Shown: positions 20,316 to 32,816 of the stretch, one piece after another
Layout: each line of letters begins with the position of its first letter
Numbering within the stretch: position 1 is the stretch's first letter
DNA from: Pseudomonadota bacterium
GTDB lineage: Bacteria; Pseudomonadota; Gammaproteobacteria; Burkholderiales; Rhodocyclaceae
NCBI GenBank assembly: GCA_018240785.1
Contig: JAFEFC010000013.1
Span: forward strand, 1-52,501
DNA: 52,501 nt
Direction of reading: 5' to 3'
Notes under the pieces: model-generated
Databases searched by the model: none
The model's input: the letters and a program-made list of their open reading frames with translations, nothing else
What the model was told of the DNA's origin: nothing
Made by a program: the position numbers and the translations under genes

Positions 20316-22529
20316 TCAGGCCGCTTCCAGCTTCGCCACCGCCAGCAACAGCCACTTCACCCCGGCCGGCCCGAAGTTGATCTGCACCTTCGCATCCGCC
20401 CCGCTCCCCTCCGCCGCCACGATCACCCCCTGGCCGAACTTCGCGTGACTCACCGACTGCCCGATGCGCAGGCCATTGGGCAACTGGGCGAAGGCCGGGC
20501 GCGGCGCACGCTGCACTGCCGGCGCGGACGAAGGCTTGAAATAGCCGCCCCCCATGCCGCCCATCGCGCCGCCGGCCGCCGAACGTGGATTGGGTGGCGT
20601 GAGCCACTTGGTGAGCTCCGACGGAATCTCCTCGAGAAAGCGCGAACGCAGGTTGTAGCGCGTCTGGCCGTGCAGCATGCGGCTTTGCGCGAAGGACAGG
20701 TACAGCCGCTCGCGCGCCCGCGTCACAGCCACATACATCAGGCGGCGCTCCTCCTCCAGGCCGTCGGTCTCGAGGATGCTGTTCTCGTGCGGGAACAGCC
20801 CCTCCTCTAGCCCGGACAGGAACACCACGTTGAACTCCAGGCCCTTGGCCGAATGCACCGTCATCAACTGCACCGCATCCGCGCCCTGGTCGGCCTGGTG
20901 GTCGCCTGCCTCCAACGAAGCGTGGGCGAGGAAATCGGCCAGCAGCGGGTGCGGCTGCGCCAGCGCTGCCTCGTCGGCCTGGGATTCGGCGACGAAGTTG
21001 GCCGCGGCATTCAGGAGCTCGTCCAGGTTTTCAAGCCGCTCGCGCCCCTCCTTTTCCGCCTTGTAATGCTCCCGCAGGCCACTCAAGTCCAGCACGTGGT
21101 CGACCAGCTCGGGCAGCGGCAGCCGCGCAGTGTCGCGGCGCATATCCTCCACCAGGCGCACGAACTGGCCCAGCGCGGTGCCCGCCTTGCCGGTAAGATG
21201 GGGCACCGTGGCGTAGAGGCTGGTGTTGTACGTCCGCGCGGCATCGCTGAGCACCTCCAGCGAGCGCGCGCCGATGCCGCGCGTCGGGAAGTTGACCACG
21301 CGGGCGAAGGCGGTGTCGTCGTCCGGATTGGCGATCAGGCGCAGATAGGCCAGCGCATGCTTGATCTCCTGCCGCTCGAAGAAGCGCAGCCCGCCATAGA
21401 CGCGGTACGGGATGCCGGCCGAGAAGAGCTGGTGCTCGAGCACGCGCGACTGCGCGTTGGAGCGGTACAGCAGCGCGATTTCCGCGCGCAGCCCACCTTC
21501 GCGCACCAGCGACTGCACCTCGTCGACGATCCAGCGCGCCTCGTCGCCGTCCGAGAATGACTCGAACACGCGGATGGGCTCGCCCGCGCCCTGATCGGTC
21601 CACAGATTCTTGCCGAGGCGGTTGGTGTTGTGGCGGATGATCGCGTTGGCGGCGTCGAGGATGGTGCTGCGTGAGCGGTAGTTCTGCTCCAGGCGGATGA
21701 CGTTGGCGACGCGGAACTCGCGCTCGAAATCGCGCATGTTGCCGACCTCGGCGCCGCGGAAGCGGTAGATGCTCTGGTCGTCGTCGCCAACGCAGAACAT
21801 CGCCGCCCCGCCCTCTCGTCCTTCGTCGGCGAACAGGCGCAGCCAGCGATATTGGAGGCGGTTGGTGTCCTGGAACTCGTCCACCAGGATGTGGCGGAAG
21901 CGGTGCTGGTAGTGGCGACGGATCGGTTCGTTGCGCTCGAGCAGCTCGTAGCTGCGCAGCAGCAGCTCGGCGAAGTCCACCACGCCTTCGCGCTGGCATT
22001 GGGTCTCGTATTCCTGATAGAGCTGCACGCGCTGGCGCGTGTAGTCGTCCCATGCCTCAACCGCCTGCGGCCGGTAGCCGGCCTCCTTCTGCCCGTTGAT
22101 GAAATGCTGCAGTTCGCGCGGCGGGAATTTCTCATCATCGACATTCAGCGTCTTCAGCAGGCGCTTGATCGCCGCCAGTTGATCGGCTGAATCGAGGATC
22201 TGGAACAGCTGCGGCAGCCCGGCATCGCGGTGGTGCGCGCGCAGCAGGCGATTGGCGAGGCCGTGGAAGGTGCCGACCCACATGCCGCGCGTGCTCACCG
22301 GCAGCATGGAGGACAGCCGCGCGAGCATCTCCTTGGCCGCCTTGTTGGTGAAGGTCACCGCGAGGATGCCGGCCGGATCGACCTGGCCGGACTGGATCAG
22401 CCAGGCAATGCGCGTGGTCAACACGCGGGTCTTGCCGGAGCCGGCGCCGGCCAGGATCAGCGCGTGCTGCGGCGGCAGCGTCACCGCCTGCAGTTGTTCG
22501 GGGTTCAGGTTGGCGAGCAGGTTCGACAT
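20316..22529 (-). CDS. uvrD: DNA helicase II (UvrD/PcrA type, SF1A)
   Basis: A 737-aa 3'-5' helicase for nucleotide-excision and mismatch repair. Helicase motif I LAGAGSGKTRVLTTR is near residue 30, motif Ia AVTFTNKAAKEM follows, motif II is DEFQDTN, motif III GDDDQSIYRFRGA, and motif VI VAVTRARERLYLS. The C-terminal tail has a Gly-rich linker and a conserved end like the PcrA/UvrD Tudor-like domain (VSHAKFGQGVIVAAEG). The length suits UvrD better than Rep. Confidence 0.95.
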   Translation of the reverse strand: MSNLLANLNPEQLQAVTLPPQHALILAGAGSGKTRVLTTRIAWLIQSGQVDPAGILAVTFTNKAAKEMLARLSSMLPVSTRGMWVGTFHGLANRLLRAHHRDAGLPQLFQILDSADQLAAIKRLLKTLNVDDEKFPPRELQHFINGQKEAGYRPQAVEAWDDYTRQRVQLYQEYETQCQREGVVDFAELLLRSYELLERNEPIRRHYQHRFRHILVDEFQDTNRLQYRWLRLFADEGREGGAAMFCVGDDDQSIYRFRGAEVGNMRDFEREFRVANVIRLEQNYRSRSTILDAANAIIRHNTNRLGKNLWTDQGAGEPIRVFESFSDGDEARWIVDEVQSLVREGGLRAEIALLYRSNAQSRVLEHQLFSAGIPYRVYGGLRFFERQEIKHALAYLRLIANPDDDTAFARVVNFPTRGIGARSLEVLSDAARTYNTSLYATVPHLTGKAGTALGQFVRLVEDMRRDTARLPLPELVDHVLDLSGLREHYKAEKEGRERLENLDELLNAAANFVAESQADEAALAQPHPLLADFLAHASLEAGDHQADQGADAVQLMTVHSAKGLEFNVVFLSGLEEGLFPHENSILETDGLEEERRLMYVAVTRARERLYLSFAQSRMLHGQTRYNLRSRFLEEIPSELTKWLTPPNPRSAAGGAMGGMGGGYFKPSSAPAVQRAPRPAFAQLPNGLRIGQSVSHAKFGQGVIVAAEGSGADAKVQINFGPAGVKWLLLAVAKLEAA

Positions 22530-22856
22530 GGGATTTCCTTGTTAGTCGGCATTGTAAACCGGCAGCGCAGACGACCCCAGGTCAGAAAAATAGTAGAAAT
22601 GTTGCACTATTGCTGCATTGCGACAATTCGCCCTTGAATTTCGAGAATCTCTGCATTAAGGTTCGTCTTGTGCATCGCAGCATTTTGCGAAGCCGGGGTG
22701 ACCCGGGTCACGGGCAGGCGAACAAAGGCTACGTGGAATCAATGACGTAAAGAAGCTGCAGCGACCATTCGCTGCACGTTTCCGGCACTGTGGGGCGGGC
22801 CCAGAAGGCGCGCCCGGAATCGCGGCTTGTGACATTCAACCCGAGGAATACTGATC
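22530..22856. other. Intergenic region upstream of uvrD and the 108-aa gene
   Basis: 327 bp between divergent genes with lower GC than its surroundings around 22590-22690. It contains a perfect 14-bp palindrome GTGACCCGGGTCAC (22698-22711), a plausible operator for the small gene at 22857. No ORF is supported. Promoter boxes are not clear enough to call. Confidence 0.5.
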
Positions 22857-23183
22857 ATGAAGACACCGAAACTGCTTCCCTGGTACGCCCGCAAGGCAGG
22901 GGTATCGATCGAACGCGCAGAAGCGATCTGGCGCAAGGCCGTGCGCGAGGCCACCGAAGAAACCGGCTGGGTCGGCAACTCCGAATACTGGGGCGCCGCA
23001 ATGAGCCACTTCCAGCGCCTGCTCGAAGAAGACAAGGCGACGCTGTGCGCGCCGCGCGTGACGCCGCTGGTGCAGAGCCAGCGCCGCATGCTGCGCCTGC
23101 CGCTGATCGCCCTTGAGGATTACGTCACCGCGATGCGCGCCAACTGGCAGCGCACCAACGGATTTCCGCGCAAGGTCGCCTGA
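22857..23183 (+). CDS. Conserved-looking hypothetical protein, 108 aa
   Basis: I do not recognise this protein. It is 108 aa, basic, predicted mostly helical, with no signal peptide or membrane segment. It starts MKTPKLLPWYARKAGVS behind AGGAAT. The codon use matches neighbouring core genes and it has its own upstream region with a 14-bp palindrome and its own strong terminator, so it is probably a real monocistronic gene. The pattern of a helical bundle with several Trp/Arg residues suggests a small cytosolic nucleic-acid or protein-binding factor, but that is only a guess. Confidence 0.75.
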   Translation: MKTPKLLPWYARKAGVSIERAEAIWRKAVREATEETGWVGNSEYWGAAMSHFQRLLEEDKATLCAPRVTPLVQSQRRMLRLPLIALEDYVTAMRANWQRTNGFPRKVA

Positions 23184-23232
23184 CGACGCATCCGCGCCGC
23201 ACCGGCTCGCCGCCGCGCGGCGCCCAGCATGA

Positions 23233-26085
<2,853 letters not shown>

Positions 26086-26094
26086 GGAGGCCTC

Positions 26095-26613
26095 ATGCTT
26101 GCAGCCCCCGCCCTGCCCCGCCGCCGCCTGCTCCTTGCCGGCGCAGGACTCCTCGGCCTGGCCCTCGGCGGCTGCGGCTTCCACCTGCGCGGTCCGCAGC
26201 GCATGGACTTCGCCACCATTCATCTCGGCGTGAGTGCCTTGTCGGATTTCGGTGCGACGCTGCGGCGCCAGTTCGCGACCACCGAGACCACCCGGGTCGT
26301 CGAGGATCCGGCGCAGGCCGAGGTCCGCCTGCAGATCCTCGTCGACTCGCGCTCGCGCGAGATCCTCAGTCTGACCGGCCGCGGTACGGTGCGTGAATAC
26401 CAGCTCATCCAGCGCCTGCGCTTCCAGTTGCTGGACAAGGCCGGCGTCGCCATCCTCGCCCCGACCGAACTCGTCGCAAGGCGCGAATACACCTTCGACG
26501 ACGCGCAGATCCTGGGCAAGGAACAGGAAGAGGCGCTGCTCTACCGCGACATGCAGGAGGATCTCATCCAGCAGTTGATGCGGCGACTCGCGACGGTCAG
26601 GCTCAAGCGCTGA
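26095..26613 (+). CDS. lptE: LPS-assembly lipoprotein LptE
   Basis: The outer-membrane lipoprotein plugging the LptD barrel for LPS export. The 172-aa product starts with a positively charged signal (RRRLLLAGAGLLGLALGGC) with lipobox cysteine at residue 25, followed by GFHLRG, the usual first residues of mature LptE. The body is typical of the family (RQFATTETTRVVEDPAQAE). leuS-lptE-holA is a conserved proteobacterial order, with 9 bp between leuS and lptE. Confidence 0.94.
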   Translation: MLAAPALPRRRLLLAGAGLLGLALGGCGFHLRGPQRMDFATIHLGVSALSDFGATLRRQFATTETTRVVEDPAQAEVRLQILVDSRSREILSLTGRGTVREYQLIQRLRFQLLDKAGVAILAPTELVARREYTFDDAQILGKEQEEALLYRDMQEDLIQQLMRRLATVRLKR

Positions 26614-26641
26614 GCCGCGTTTCACCCGCCGCTCCCCTGCG

Positions 26642-27649
26642 ATGATCCTGCGCCCCGACCAGCTCTCCGCTGCGCTCTCAAAGCCCCTCGGCCCGTTGTG
26701 GATCGTGCACGGCAACGAGCCGCTGCTGGTGCTGGAAGCCGCCGATGCCATCCGCGCGGCCGCGCGCAGACAGGGCTACGACGAGCGCGAGACGCTGGTC
26801 GTCGGCCAGGGTTTCAAGTGGGACAGCCTGGCGCTGGCAGCGGGCAACCTTTCCCTGTTTGGCGGCGCAAAACTGATCGACCTGCGCATTCCCACCGGCA
26901 AGCCGGGCCGCGACGGCGGCGAGGTGCTGCAGCGCTACGCCGCCGCATTGCCGGCACAGACCCTGACGCTGGTGACCCTGCCCGAGCTCGACTGGCAGGC
27001 GCGCAAGACAGGCTGGTTCAAGGCGCTCACCGACGCGGGCACCGCGCTCGAGCTCAACGCCCCCGAGCGCGAACGGCTGCCCGACTGGATCGCCCGCCGC
27101 CTCGCCGTGCAGGAACAGAGCGCATCGCCCGAGGCGCTCGCCTTCATCGCCGACCACGTCGAGGGCAACCTCCTCGCCGCACACCAGGAGATCCTCAAGC
27201 TCGGGCTGCTGCACCCCAAGGGCGCACTGAGCCTGGAGCAGGTTCAGGACGCGGTGCTCAACGTCGCACGCTACGACATCGACATGCTGCGCCAGGCTGT
27301 GCTGGACGGTGATCCAGCGCGCTGCGCCCGTCTCCTCGAGGGCCTGCGCGCCGAAGGTGCCGCCCCGCCTCTGGTGCTGTGGGCGCTGGCGAACGAGGCG
27401 CGCAGCCTGGCGACCCTGCGCGCCGGCCAGGACGAAGGCCAGCCGTTGCCTGCTCTGCTCAAGGCCGAACGGGTGTTCGACGAGCGCCGCAAGCAGGCCG
27501 TCACCCGCGCCCTCGCGCGCCTGGGTTCGCCGGCCCTGCGCGCCACCCTGCTGCACGCAGCCCGTATCGATCGCATGATCAAGGGCCTGGTCCCGGGCGA
27601 TGTGTGGGATGAATTCCTGCAGCTCAGCCTCCGACTGGCCCGCCACTGA
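26642..27649 (+). CDS. holA: DNA polymerase III delta subunit
   Basis: The delta subunit of the clamp loader, which opens the beta clamp. The 335-aa length is normal. The N-terminal MILRPDQLSAAL region and LGPLWIVHGNEPLLVLEAAD are typical, followed by an AAA+-like fold lacking a Walker A motif, and a helical collar domain ([20 protein letters not shown]) ending in RLARH. It follows lptE by 28 bp in the conserved leuS-lptE-holA order. Confidence 0.94.
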   Translation: MILRPDQLSAALSKPLGPLWIVHGNEPLLVLEAADAIRAAARRQGYDERETLVVGQGFKWDSLALAAGNLSLFGGAKLIDLRIPTGKPGRDGGEVLQRYAAALPAQTLTLVTLPELDWQARKTGWFKALTDAGTALELNAPERERLPDWIARRLAVQEQSASPEALAFIADHVEGNLLAAHQEILKLGLLHPKGALSLEQVQDAVLNVARYDIDMLRQAVLDGDPARCARLLEGLRAEGAAPPLVLWALANEARSLATLRAGQDEGQPLPALLKAERVFDERRKQAVTRALARLGSPALRATLLHAARIDRMIKGLVPGDVWDEFLQLSLRLARH

Positions 27650-27710
27650 AGACGACACAGCCTTTTCGGTGCTTTAATTCAGCATCAGACAACGTCTTAC
27701 CGACCCGCAC

Positions 27711-28988
27711 ATGGACATCCAGCACTACATGCAGACCCTGGGCCGCCAGGCCCGCGCCGCCTCGCGCGTCGTCGCCGCCGCCTCGACCGAAGCCAAGAAC
27801 AACGCGCTGCTCGCCATGGCCAAGGAGATCCGCGCAAGACGCGACGCGCTGCTCGCGGCCAATGCGCAGGATCTCGAAGCGGCGCGCGCTGCCGCTCTCG
27901 AGGCGGCCCTGATCGACCGCCTCACCCTGAACGAGAAGGGCATCGAGGCGATGGCCGTCGGCCTGGAACAGGTCGCCGCCCTGCCCGATCCGGTCGGCGA
28001 GATCACCGACGTCAAGCGCCGGCCATCCGGCATTCAGGTGGGCAAGATGCGCGTGCCGCTGGGCGTCATCGGCATCATCTACGAGGCCCGGCCCAACGTC
28101 ACCGCAGATGCCGCGGCGCTGTGCCTGAAGTCCGGCAACGCGGCGATCCTGCGCGGCGGCAAGGAAGCGATCAACGCCAACCGCGCGATCGCCGCCTGCG
28201 TGCGGGCCGGCCTGCTGGCCGCCGGGCTGCCAGAGCATGCGGTACAGGTGGTGGAGACCACCGACCGCGAGGCCGTCGGCGCGTTGATCACCATGCCCGA
28301 ATTCGTCGATGTCATCGTGCCGCGTGGCGGCAAGGGCCTGATCGAGCGCATTTCGAAGGATGCGCGGGTGCCGGTGATCAAGCACCTCGACGGCAACTGC
28401 CACGTCTATATCGACGACGAGGCCGATCCGGCCAAGATCGTGCCTATCGTCGAAAATGCCAAGACTCAACGCTACGGCACCTGCAACACCGCCGAATCGC
28501 TGCTGGTGGCGCGCGGCATCGCCGATCTCTACCTGCCGGCGATCGCACGCATGCTCGCCGCCACGGGCGTGGAGATGCGCTGCTGCGAGGAGTCGCTGGC
28601 GCTGTTGCACGAGGCCGCCATCGACGGCGCCAGGCTCGTCGCCGCAACCGAGGCCGACTGGCGCGAGGAATACCTCGCACCCATCATCGCGGTAAAGCTG
28701 GTGGACGGCGCCGACGAGGCGATCGCGCACATCAACACCTACAGCTCGGGCCACACCGAGGCCATCGTCACCGAGAACTACACGACGGCGATGCGCTTCC
28801 TGCGCGAAGTCGATTCGGCCTCGGTGATGATCAACGCTTCGACGCGCTTCGCCGACGGCTTCGAATACGGACTGGGGGCCGAGATCGGCATATCGACCGA
28901 CAAGATCCACGCCCGCGGCCCGGTCGGACTTGAAGGCCTGACCAGCCAGAAATGGATCGTGTTCGGGAATGGCGAGGTACGCAAGTAA
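27711..28988 (+). CDS. proA: Gamma-glutamyl phosphate reductase
   Basis: Second step of proline synthesis, reducing gamma-glutamyl phosphate to the semialdehyde with NADPH. The 425-aa enzyme has the ALDH-like fold: cofactor-side [17 protein letters not shown] near residue 110, catalytic cysteine in [14 protein letters not shown] near residue 262, and C-terminal [22 protein letters not shown]. The end overlaps the next gene by 20 bp if that gene starts at 28969. Confidence 0.97.
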   Translation: MDIQHYMQTLGRQARAASRVVAAASTEAKNNALLAMAKEIRARRDALLAANAQDLEAARAAALEAALIDRLTLNEKGIEAMAVGLEQVAALPDPVGEITDVKRRPSGIQVGKMRVPLGVIGIIYEARPNVTADAAALCLKSGNAAILRGGKEAINANRAIAACVRAGLLAAGLPEHAVQVVETTDREAVGALITMPEFVDVIVPRGGKGLIERISKDARVPVIKHLDGNCHVYIDDEADPAKIVPIVENAKTQRYGTCNTAESLLVARGIADLYLPAIARMLAATGVEMRCCEESLALLHEAAIDGARLVAATEADWREEYLAPIIAVKLVDGADEAIAHINTYSSGHTEAIVTENYTTAMRFLREVDSASVMINASTRFADGFEYGLGAEIGISTDKIHARGPVGLEGLTSQKWIVFGNGEVRK

Positions 28989-29463
28989 GCGCGTGACCCG
29001 CGAATGCGACGCCGTCCTCGCGCTGCCGTTCGGCCCCTTCGGCATCTGCATTGCGGATGAACGGATCGAGGAACTCTGCTTCCTGCCTCCGGGCACGCCA
29101 TTGAGACCCCCTCGGAGCGAGCTGGCGCAACGCACCGCAGCCGCCCTCCACGCGTGGCTGGAAGACCCCGCCAGCGTGGCGGAGCTGCCCTTCGCCCGCC
29201 GCGGGACGCCATTCCAGCAACGCGTTTGGCACGCCATCTGCAGCATCCCGGCAGGAGAGACGCGCACCTATGGCGGGCTGGCGCAAGAGCTGGGCAGCGC
29301 CGCACGCACCGTGGGCCAGGCCTGCGGCGCCAATCCCTTTCCGCTGCTGGTGCCCTGCCATCGCGTCACCGCGGCAGCGGGCATCGGCGGCTTCGCCAAC
29401 GCCCGTGGCGGCTGGCTGATCGAGGCCAAGCGCTGGCTGCTGGCCCATGAGGGCCGCCGATGA
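28969..29463 (+). CDS. ogt: Methylated-DNA-protein cysteine methyltransferase
   Basis: Suicide repair protein that takes the methyl group from O6-methylguanine. The 164-aa protein ends with the MGMT core: [20 protein letters not shown] and the acceptor cysteine in [17 protein letters not shown]. The start is uncertain: ATG 28969 overlaps proA by 20 bp, while a GTG at 28993 just after the proA stop gives 156 aa. No AraC/Ada domain is present, so it is the Ogt-type constitutive form rather than Ada. Confidence 0.93.
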   Translation: MARYASKRVTRECDAVLALPFGPFGICIADERIEELCFLPPGTPLRPPRSELAQRTAAALHAWLEDPASVAELPFARRGTPFQQRVWHAICSIPAGETRTYGGLAQELGSAARTVGQACGANPFPLLVPCHRVTAAAGIGGFANARGGWLIEAKRWLLAHEGRR

Positions 29464-30392
29464 GCAGCCGGGCGGCGTCCTCGGTGGAGGCGACGCTGTC
29501 GCCCGAGGCACGCGCCGAACTCGACACTTTCATCGACACTCTGTGGCTGGAGCATGGACTGGCGCGCAACACGCTCGCCGGCTATCGCAGCGACCTCGCG
29601 CTGTTCGCGGCCTGGCTCGCACCACGCGGCACCGCGCTGCCGCATGCGGGCGCCGCCGACCTTGCGGCGTATCTCGCCGACTTCAGCCAGCGGGCGAAAC
29701 CGGCGAGCCAGCGCCGCTTGCTGGCGGCCTGGCGTCGCTATTACAGGCATCTCGCAACCCACGGCCTGATCGGCGTAGACCCGACGCTGCGGCTTGAACC
29801 GCCCATGCCGACACAGCGCTTCCCCCGCACGCTGAGCGAGGCACAGGTGGAGGCACTGCTCGCAGCGCCCGATTTGGGCACTCCGCTCGGTCTGCGCGAC
29901 CGCTGCATGCTCGAAGTCCTTTATGCTGCGGGCCTGCGTGTATCGGAACTCGTCGAACTGCGCCTGTTTGAAGTCAGCCTCAACGACGGCCTGGTTCGCG
30001 TGATGGGCAAGGGCAGCAAGGAACGGCTCGTGCCTCTGGGGCAGATTGCCGCCGAATGGATCACGCGCTACCTACGCGAGGGGCGACCGCTGCTGCTCGC
30101 GGGCCGAAGCAGCGACGCGCTGTTCGTGACGCGCCTCGCCGCACCGATGACACGCCAGATGTTCTGGCGCATCATCAAACAACACGCCCTTGCCGCCGGA
30201 ATCGCGCCGGAGCGGGTTTCGCCCCACACCCTGCGCCATGCATTTGCCACCCATCTGCTCAATCACGGTGCCGACCTGCGCGTGGTGCAATTGCTCCTTG
30301 GCCATGCCGACATTTCGACGACCCAGGTATACACACATGTCGCCAGAGAAAGGCTCAAGCAACTTCATTCGGCCCATCATCCACGCGCCTGA
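29460..30392 (+). CDS. xerD: Tyrosine recombinase XerD
   Basis: With XerC it resolves chromosome dimers at dif. The 310-aa protein has an N-terminal SAM-like core-binding domain (about 17-105) and a catalytic domain with Arg in AAGLRVSELVEL, HTLRHAFATHLL, GHADISTTQVYTH and the tyrosine nucleophile near residue 292. Wording such as QRFPRTLSEAQVEALL favours XerD over XerC. It overlaps ogt by 4 bp (ATGA), and belongs to the core genome, unlike the integrase at 38426. Confidence 0.94.
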   Translation: MSSRAASSVEATLSPEARAELDTFIDTLWLEHGLARNTLAGYRSDLALFAAWLAPRGTALPHAGAADLAAYLADFSQRAKPASQRRLLAAWRRYYRHLATHGLIGVDPTLRLEPPMPTQRFPRTLSEAQVEALLAAPDLGTPLGLRDRCMLEVLYAAGLRVSELVELRLFEVSLNDGLVRVMGKGSKERLVPLGQIAAEWITRYLREGRPLLLAGRSSDALFVTRLAAPMTRQMFWRIIKQHALAAGIAPERVSPHTLRHAFATHLLNHGADLRVVQLLLGHADISTTQVYTHVARERLKQLHSAHHPRA

Positions 30393-30437
30393 ATACCGAA
30401 CCCGATCCATCCTTTTCCGATTCACGGATTCGTGATC

Positions 30438-30926
30438 ATGTCCAGAACCGAACTGCACGCGCCCGAAACACCGGCAACGCGATTTCTTCGCCAGCACGGC
30501 GTCGCTTATTCCAGCCATCCGTATGCTTACGAGGAGCACGGCGGCACGGCCGTTTCGGCGCGCGAGCTCAATGTCAGCGAACACGCGGTGATCAAGACGC
30601 TGATCATGGAAGACGAGGATGCCGCACCGCTGATCGTGCTGATGCACGGCGACAAGAAGGTGTCCACCAAGGAACTGGCGCGCCAGTCCGGACGCAAGCG
30701 GATCGAACCCTGCCGACCGGAAATCGCCAACCGGCATACCGGCTTTCTCGTCGGCGGCACCTCACCTTTCGGCACACGCAAGAAGATGCCGGTGTTCATG
30801 GAGCGGACGATCCTCGAAATCCCGCTGATCTACATCAACGGCGGACGCCGCGGGTATCTGGTCGGAATTCATCCACACGATATCCTGCGCATTCTGCAGC
30901 CCACCCTCGTCGATGTCGCCGTTTAA
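30438..30926 (+). CDS. ybaK: YbaK/EbsC-type aminoacyl-tRNA deacylase
   Basis: A 162-aa trans-editing protein; members hydrolyse misacylated Cys-tRNA(Pro) or Cys-tRNA(Cys). Visible features are YEEHGGTAVSARELNV, HAVIKTLIMED, the conserved lysine region MHGDKKVSTKELARQ, and GGTSPFGTRKKMPVFME. The start at 30438 is chosen over a GTG six bases upstream. It is co-directional with xerD and hns but likely separate from hns, which has its own promoter. Confidence 0.88.
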   Translation: MSRTELHAPETPATRFLRQHGVAYSSHPYAYEEHGGTAVSARELNVSEHAVIKTLIMEDEDAAPLIVLMHGDKKVSTKELARQSGRKRIEPCRPEIANRHTGFLVGGTSPFGTRKKMPVFMERTILEIPLIYINGGRRGYLVGIHPHDILRILQPTLVDVAV

Positions 30927-30943
30927 TTCTTTCTCCCAATTCC

Positions 30944-30970
30944 TTGACAATGATTTTAAACGGCTAGAAT
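30944..30970 (+). promoter_or_regulatory. Promoter of the H-NS gene
   Basis: A perfect TTGACA (30944-30949) and TAGAAT (30965-30970) with a short 15-bp spacer, in an AT-rich pocket between ybaK and hns. The leader before the hns start is about 100 nt, leaving room for regulation. AT-rich promoters of this kind are often autoregulated by H-NS. Confidence 0.6.
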
Positions 30971-31073
30971 TAATGGCAGAATTGCGTCGTTGATTTTTTG
31001 CCTGCCCCGCTGCCTTGCAATGGGGCCAATGTCCAGCCCGGATCAAGATTCCGGGCAAGAATTTGGAGAAAAC

Positions 31074-31436
31074 ATGGACCTTTCATCTCTGTCGCTGAGC
31101 GAACTGCGCCGCCTGCAAGGCCGCGTCGAAAGCGAGCTCCGTCGCCGCACCGACACTACCCGGCGCACTCTGCTGAAGAAGATGCAGAAGATGGCGGCCG
31201 ACGAAGGGCTGTCGCTCGATGATCTGCTCGAAGCGGCGCCGGCTGCTGAAACCAAGGCCGAGGCGCCGAAGCGCGTTCGCCGCGCCGCAGGCACGGCCGA
31301 AAAGAAGCCCGCACCGGTGATCAAGTATCGTCACCCGGAAGATCCGTCGAAAGGTTGGAGCGGCCGCGGACGCAAACCGCAATGGGCAATGGATTGGGTC
31401 GCGCAAGGCAAATCGCTGGACGAACTCGCCGTCTGA
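31074..31436 (+). CDS. hns: H-NS family nucleoid protein
   Basis: A 120-aa betaproteobacterial-type H-NS (BpH3/HvrA group). Residues 1-60 form a coiled-coil oligomerisation part rich in Leu/Arg/Glu (LSLSELRRLQGRVESELRRR). An Ala/Lys/Pro linker leads to the C-terminal DNA-binding motif YRHPEDPSKGWSGRGRKP, which docks in AT-rich minor grooves. The start is the ATG after TTGGAGAA; upstream in-frame codons to 30990 do not match the family. It could silence the AT-poor or AT-rich parts of the island downstream, but that is inference. Confidence 0.93.
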   Translation: MDLSSLSLSELRRLQGRVESELRRRTDTTRRTLLKKMQKMAADEGLSLDDLLEAAPAAETKAEAPKRVRRAAGTAEKKPAPVIKYRHPEDPSKGWSGRGRKPQWAMDWVAQGKSLDELAV

Positions 31437-31579
31437 TCCGTGCGCCGGATCGCATCGGCGCGGTCACAGCGGGAAGTCGCATTCGCATGGAGTGATCGCT
31501 GATGAGGCGATCACCTTCCTTGCGCCCCGACAAGGCGATCGACACCCGATGCCGCAATTGAAACCCGACCTCGCCATGC

Positions 31580-31618
31580 ACCGCAGTTCCCTCGCCGGAT
31601 GGGAATCGCGGTCTTTTT
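31580..31618 (+). terminator. Rho-independent terminator after hns
   Basis: A stem of ACCGC and TTCCC segments (31580-31591 with 31601-31612, a 2x2 internal mismatch) followed by CTTTTT. It separates hns from the convergent folB gene. Confidence 0.75.
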
Positions 31619-31639
31619 AGAGGCGCTGAAATTCGGGTT

Positions 31640-32035
31640 TCATTCGCCCGGCATGACAGCCATTGCGCCAGCGGGAGGATGTTCGCCATCGCGCCCGCGC
31701 TCGATGAATACCCCGACGCGGCGCACGCCTTTCATCACGCCGATCTTGGCAAGCCTCAGCTTCACCCACGGTGCACGAAAATCGTTCAACAACAGCTCGA
31801 CGACGAACTCACCCAGCGTCTCGATCAGATTGAAATGCCGCTGCACTAGTTCGGCGCGAATGCGTTCGATTACGACTGCATAGTCGATGGTGTCGGAGAT
31901 GTCATCGCGCGCGGCGGCCGCATCGGGCACGCCAAAGGTCAGATTGAGCTCGACGGTCTGCGGTGCGGCCTTTTCCCGCGCGTAGATGCCGATCCACGCC
32001 TGCACCCGCAATTCCTCGATGAAGATGAAATCCAT
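31640..32035 (-). CDS. folB: Dihydroneopterin aldolase
   Basis: Cleaves 7,8-dihydroneopterin in folate synthesis. The 131-aa product matches FolB in size and in MDFIFIEELRVQAWIGIYARE at the N-terminus, the conserved SDTIDYAVVIERIRA and FNLIETLGEFVVELLL around the catalytic glutamate and lysine positions. It is divergent from plsY with 114 bp between the starts, as in many proteobacteria. Confidence 0.93.
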   Translation of the reverse strand: MDFIFIEELRVQAWIGIYAREKAAPQTVELNLTFGVPDAAAARDDISDTIDYAVVIERIRAELVQRHFNLIETLGEFVVELLLNDFRAPWVKLRLAKIGVMKGVRRVGVFIERGRDGEHPPAGAMAVMPGE

Positions 32036-32149
32036 GCTGGTTCCCGATTAGAATCGGCGCCATCTTAGCGCGGATGCTCTCGCATTCCGCAATCGTGCCG
32101 GCCCGACCTCCGTCTGCCACCGTTCCGCCATCCGGCGGCTGGAGAAAAG

Positions 32150-32746
32150 ATGTCCCTCCTGATTCTGCTCGTTGCCGCGTATCTGCTCGGCTCGATTCCA
32201 TTCGCGATCGTCAGCAGCCGTCTCTTCGGCCTCGAAGATCCGCGGCGCTACGGCTCGGGCAATCCCGGGGCGACAAACGTGCTGCGCAGCGGCAACAAGG
32301 CTGCGGCGGCGCTGACGCTGGTCGGCGATTGCCTGAAAGGCTGGCTGGCCGTCTGGGCCGCCACGCGCCTGGGCTTTGACGCGCTCGGCGCGGCACTCGC
32401 CGGCATTGCCGCGTTTCTCGGACACGTATTCACGATCTTCCTGCGTTTCAACGGTGGCAAAGGTGTCGCCACCGCGCTGGGCGTGCTTGCCGGGGTCGAC
32501 TGGCGCATCGCCCTCACCAGCCTGGTGGTCTGGCTGCTGGTTGCCTTCGGCTCGCGCTATTCGTCCGCCGGAGCCCTGGCCGCGGCGATCGTCGCACCGC
32601 TGGCTGCCGCCGTGTTTCTCGGCCTCGGCCCGGTCGTCGGCGTGCTCGCCGGCATGTCGGCGGTGCTGATCTGGCGCCACGCGGCCAACATCAAGCGCCT
32701 GATCGCGGGCACCGAAGGCCGCATCGGCGGCAAGAAGAAAGGCTGA
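32150..32746 (+). CDS. plsY: Acyl-phosphate:glycerol-3-phosphate acyltransferase
   Basis: Inner-membrane enzyme adding the first acyl chain to glycerol-3-phosphate. The 198-aa protein has about five hydrophobic helices and the three PlsY motifs: LGSIPFAIVSSRLFGLEDPR with RYGSGNPGATNVLR, FLRFNGGKGVATALG, and late HAANIKRLIAGTE. The start ATG at 32150 follows GGAGAAAAG. Confidence 0.95.
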   Translation: MSLLILLVAAYLLGSIPFAIVSSRLFGLEDPRRYGSGNPGATNVLRSGNKAAAALTLVGDCLKGWLAVWAATRLGFDALGAALAGIAAFLGHVFTIFLRFNGGKGVATALGVLAGVDWRIALTSLVVWLLVAFGSRYSSAGALAAAIVAPLAAAVFLGLGPVVGVLAGMSAVLIWRHAANIKRLIAGTEGRIGGKKKG

Positions 32747-32816
32747 CGCGAGGAGATCCCGCGGGTCAGGCGGCGCTTGTGCCGGCCGCGCCGGCCTTCA
32801 GGCACTCGTCGCTGCC

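Noticed and set aside
29460-30392. XerD as a second island integrase
   Set aside because: It lies inside a core operon, is a typical XerD and is far from the tRNA junction.
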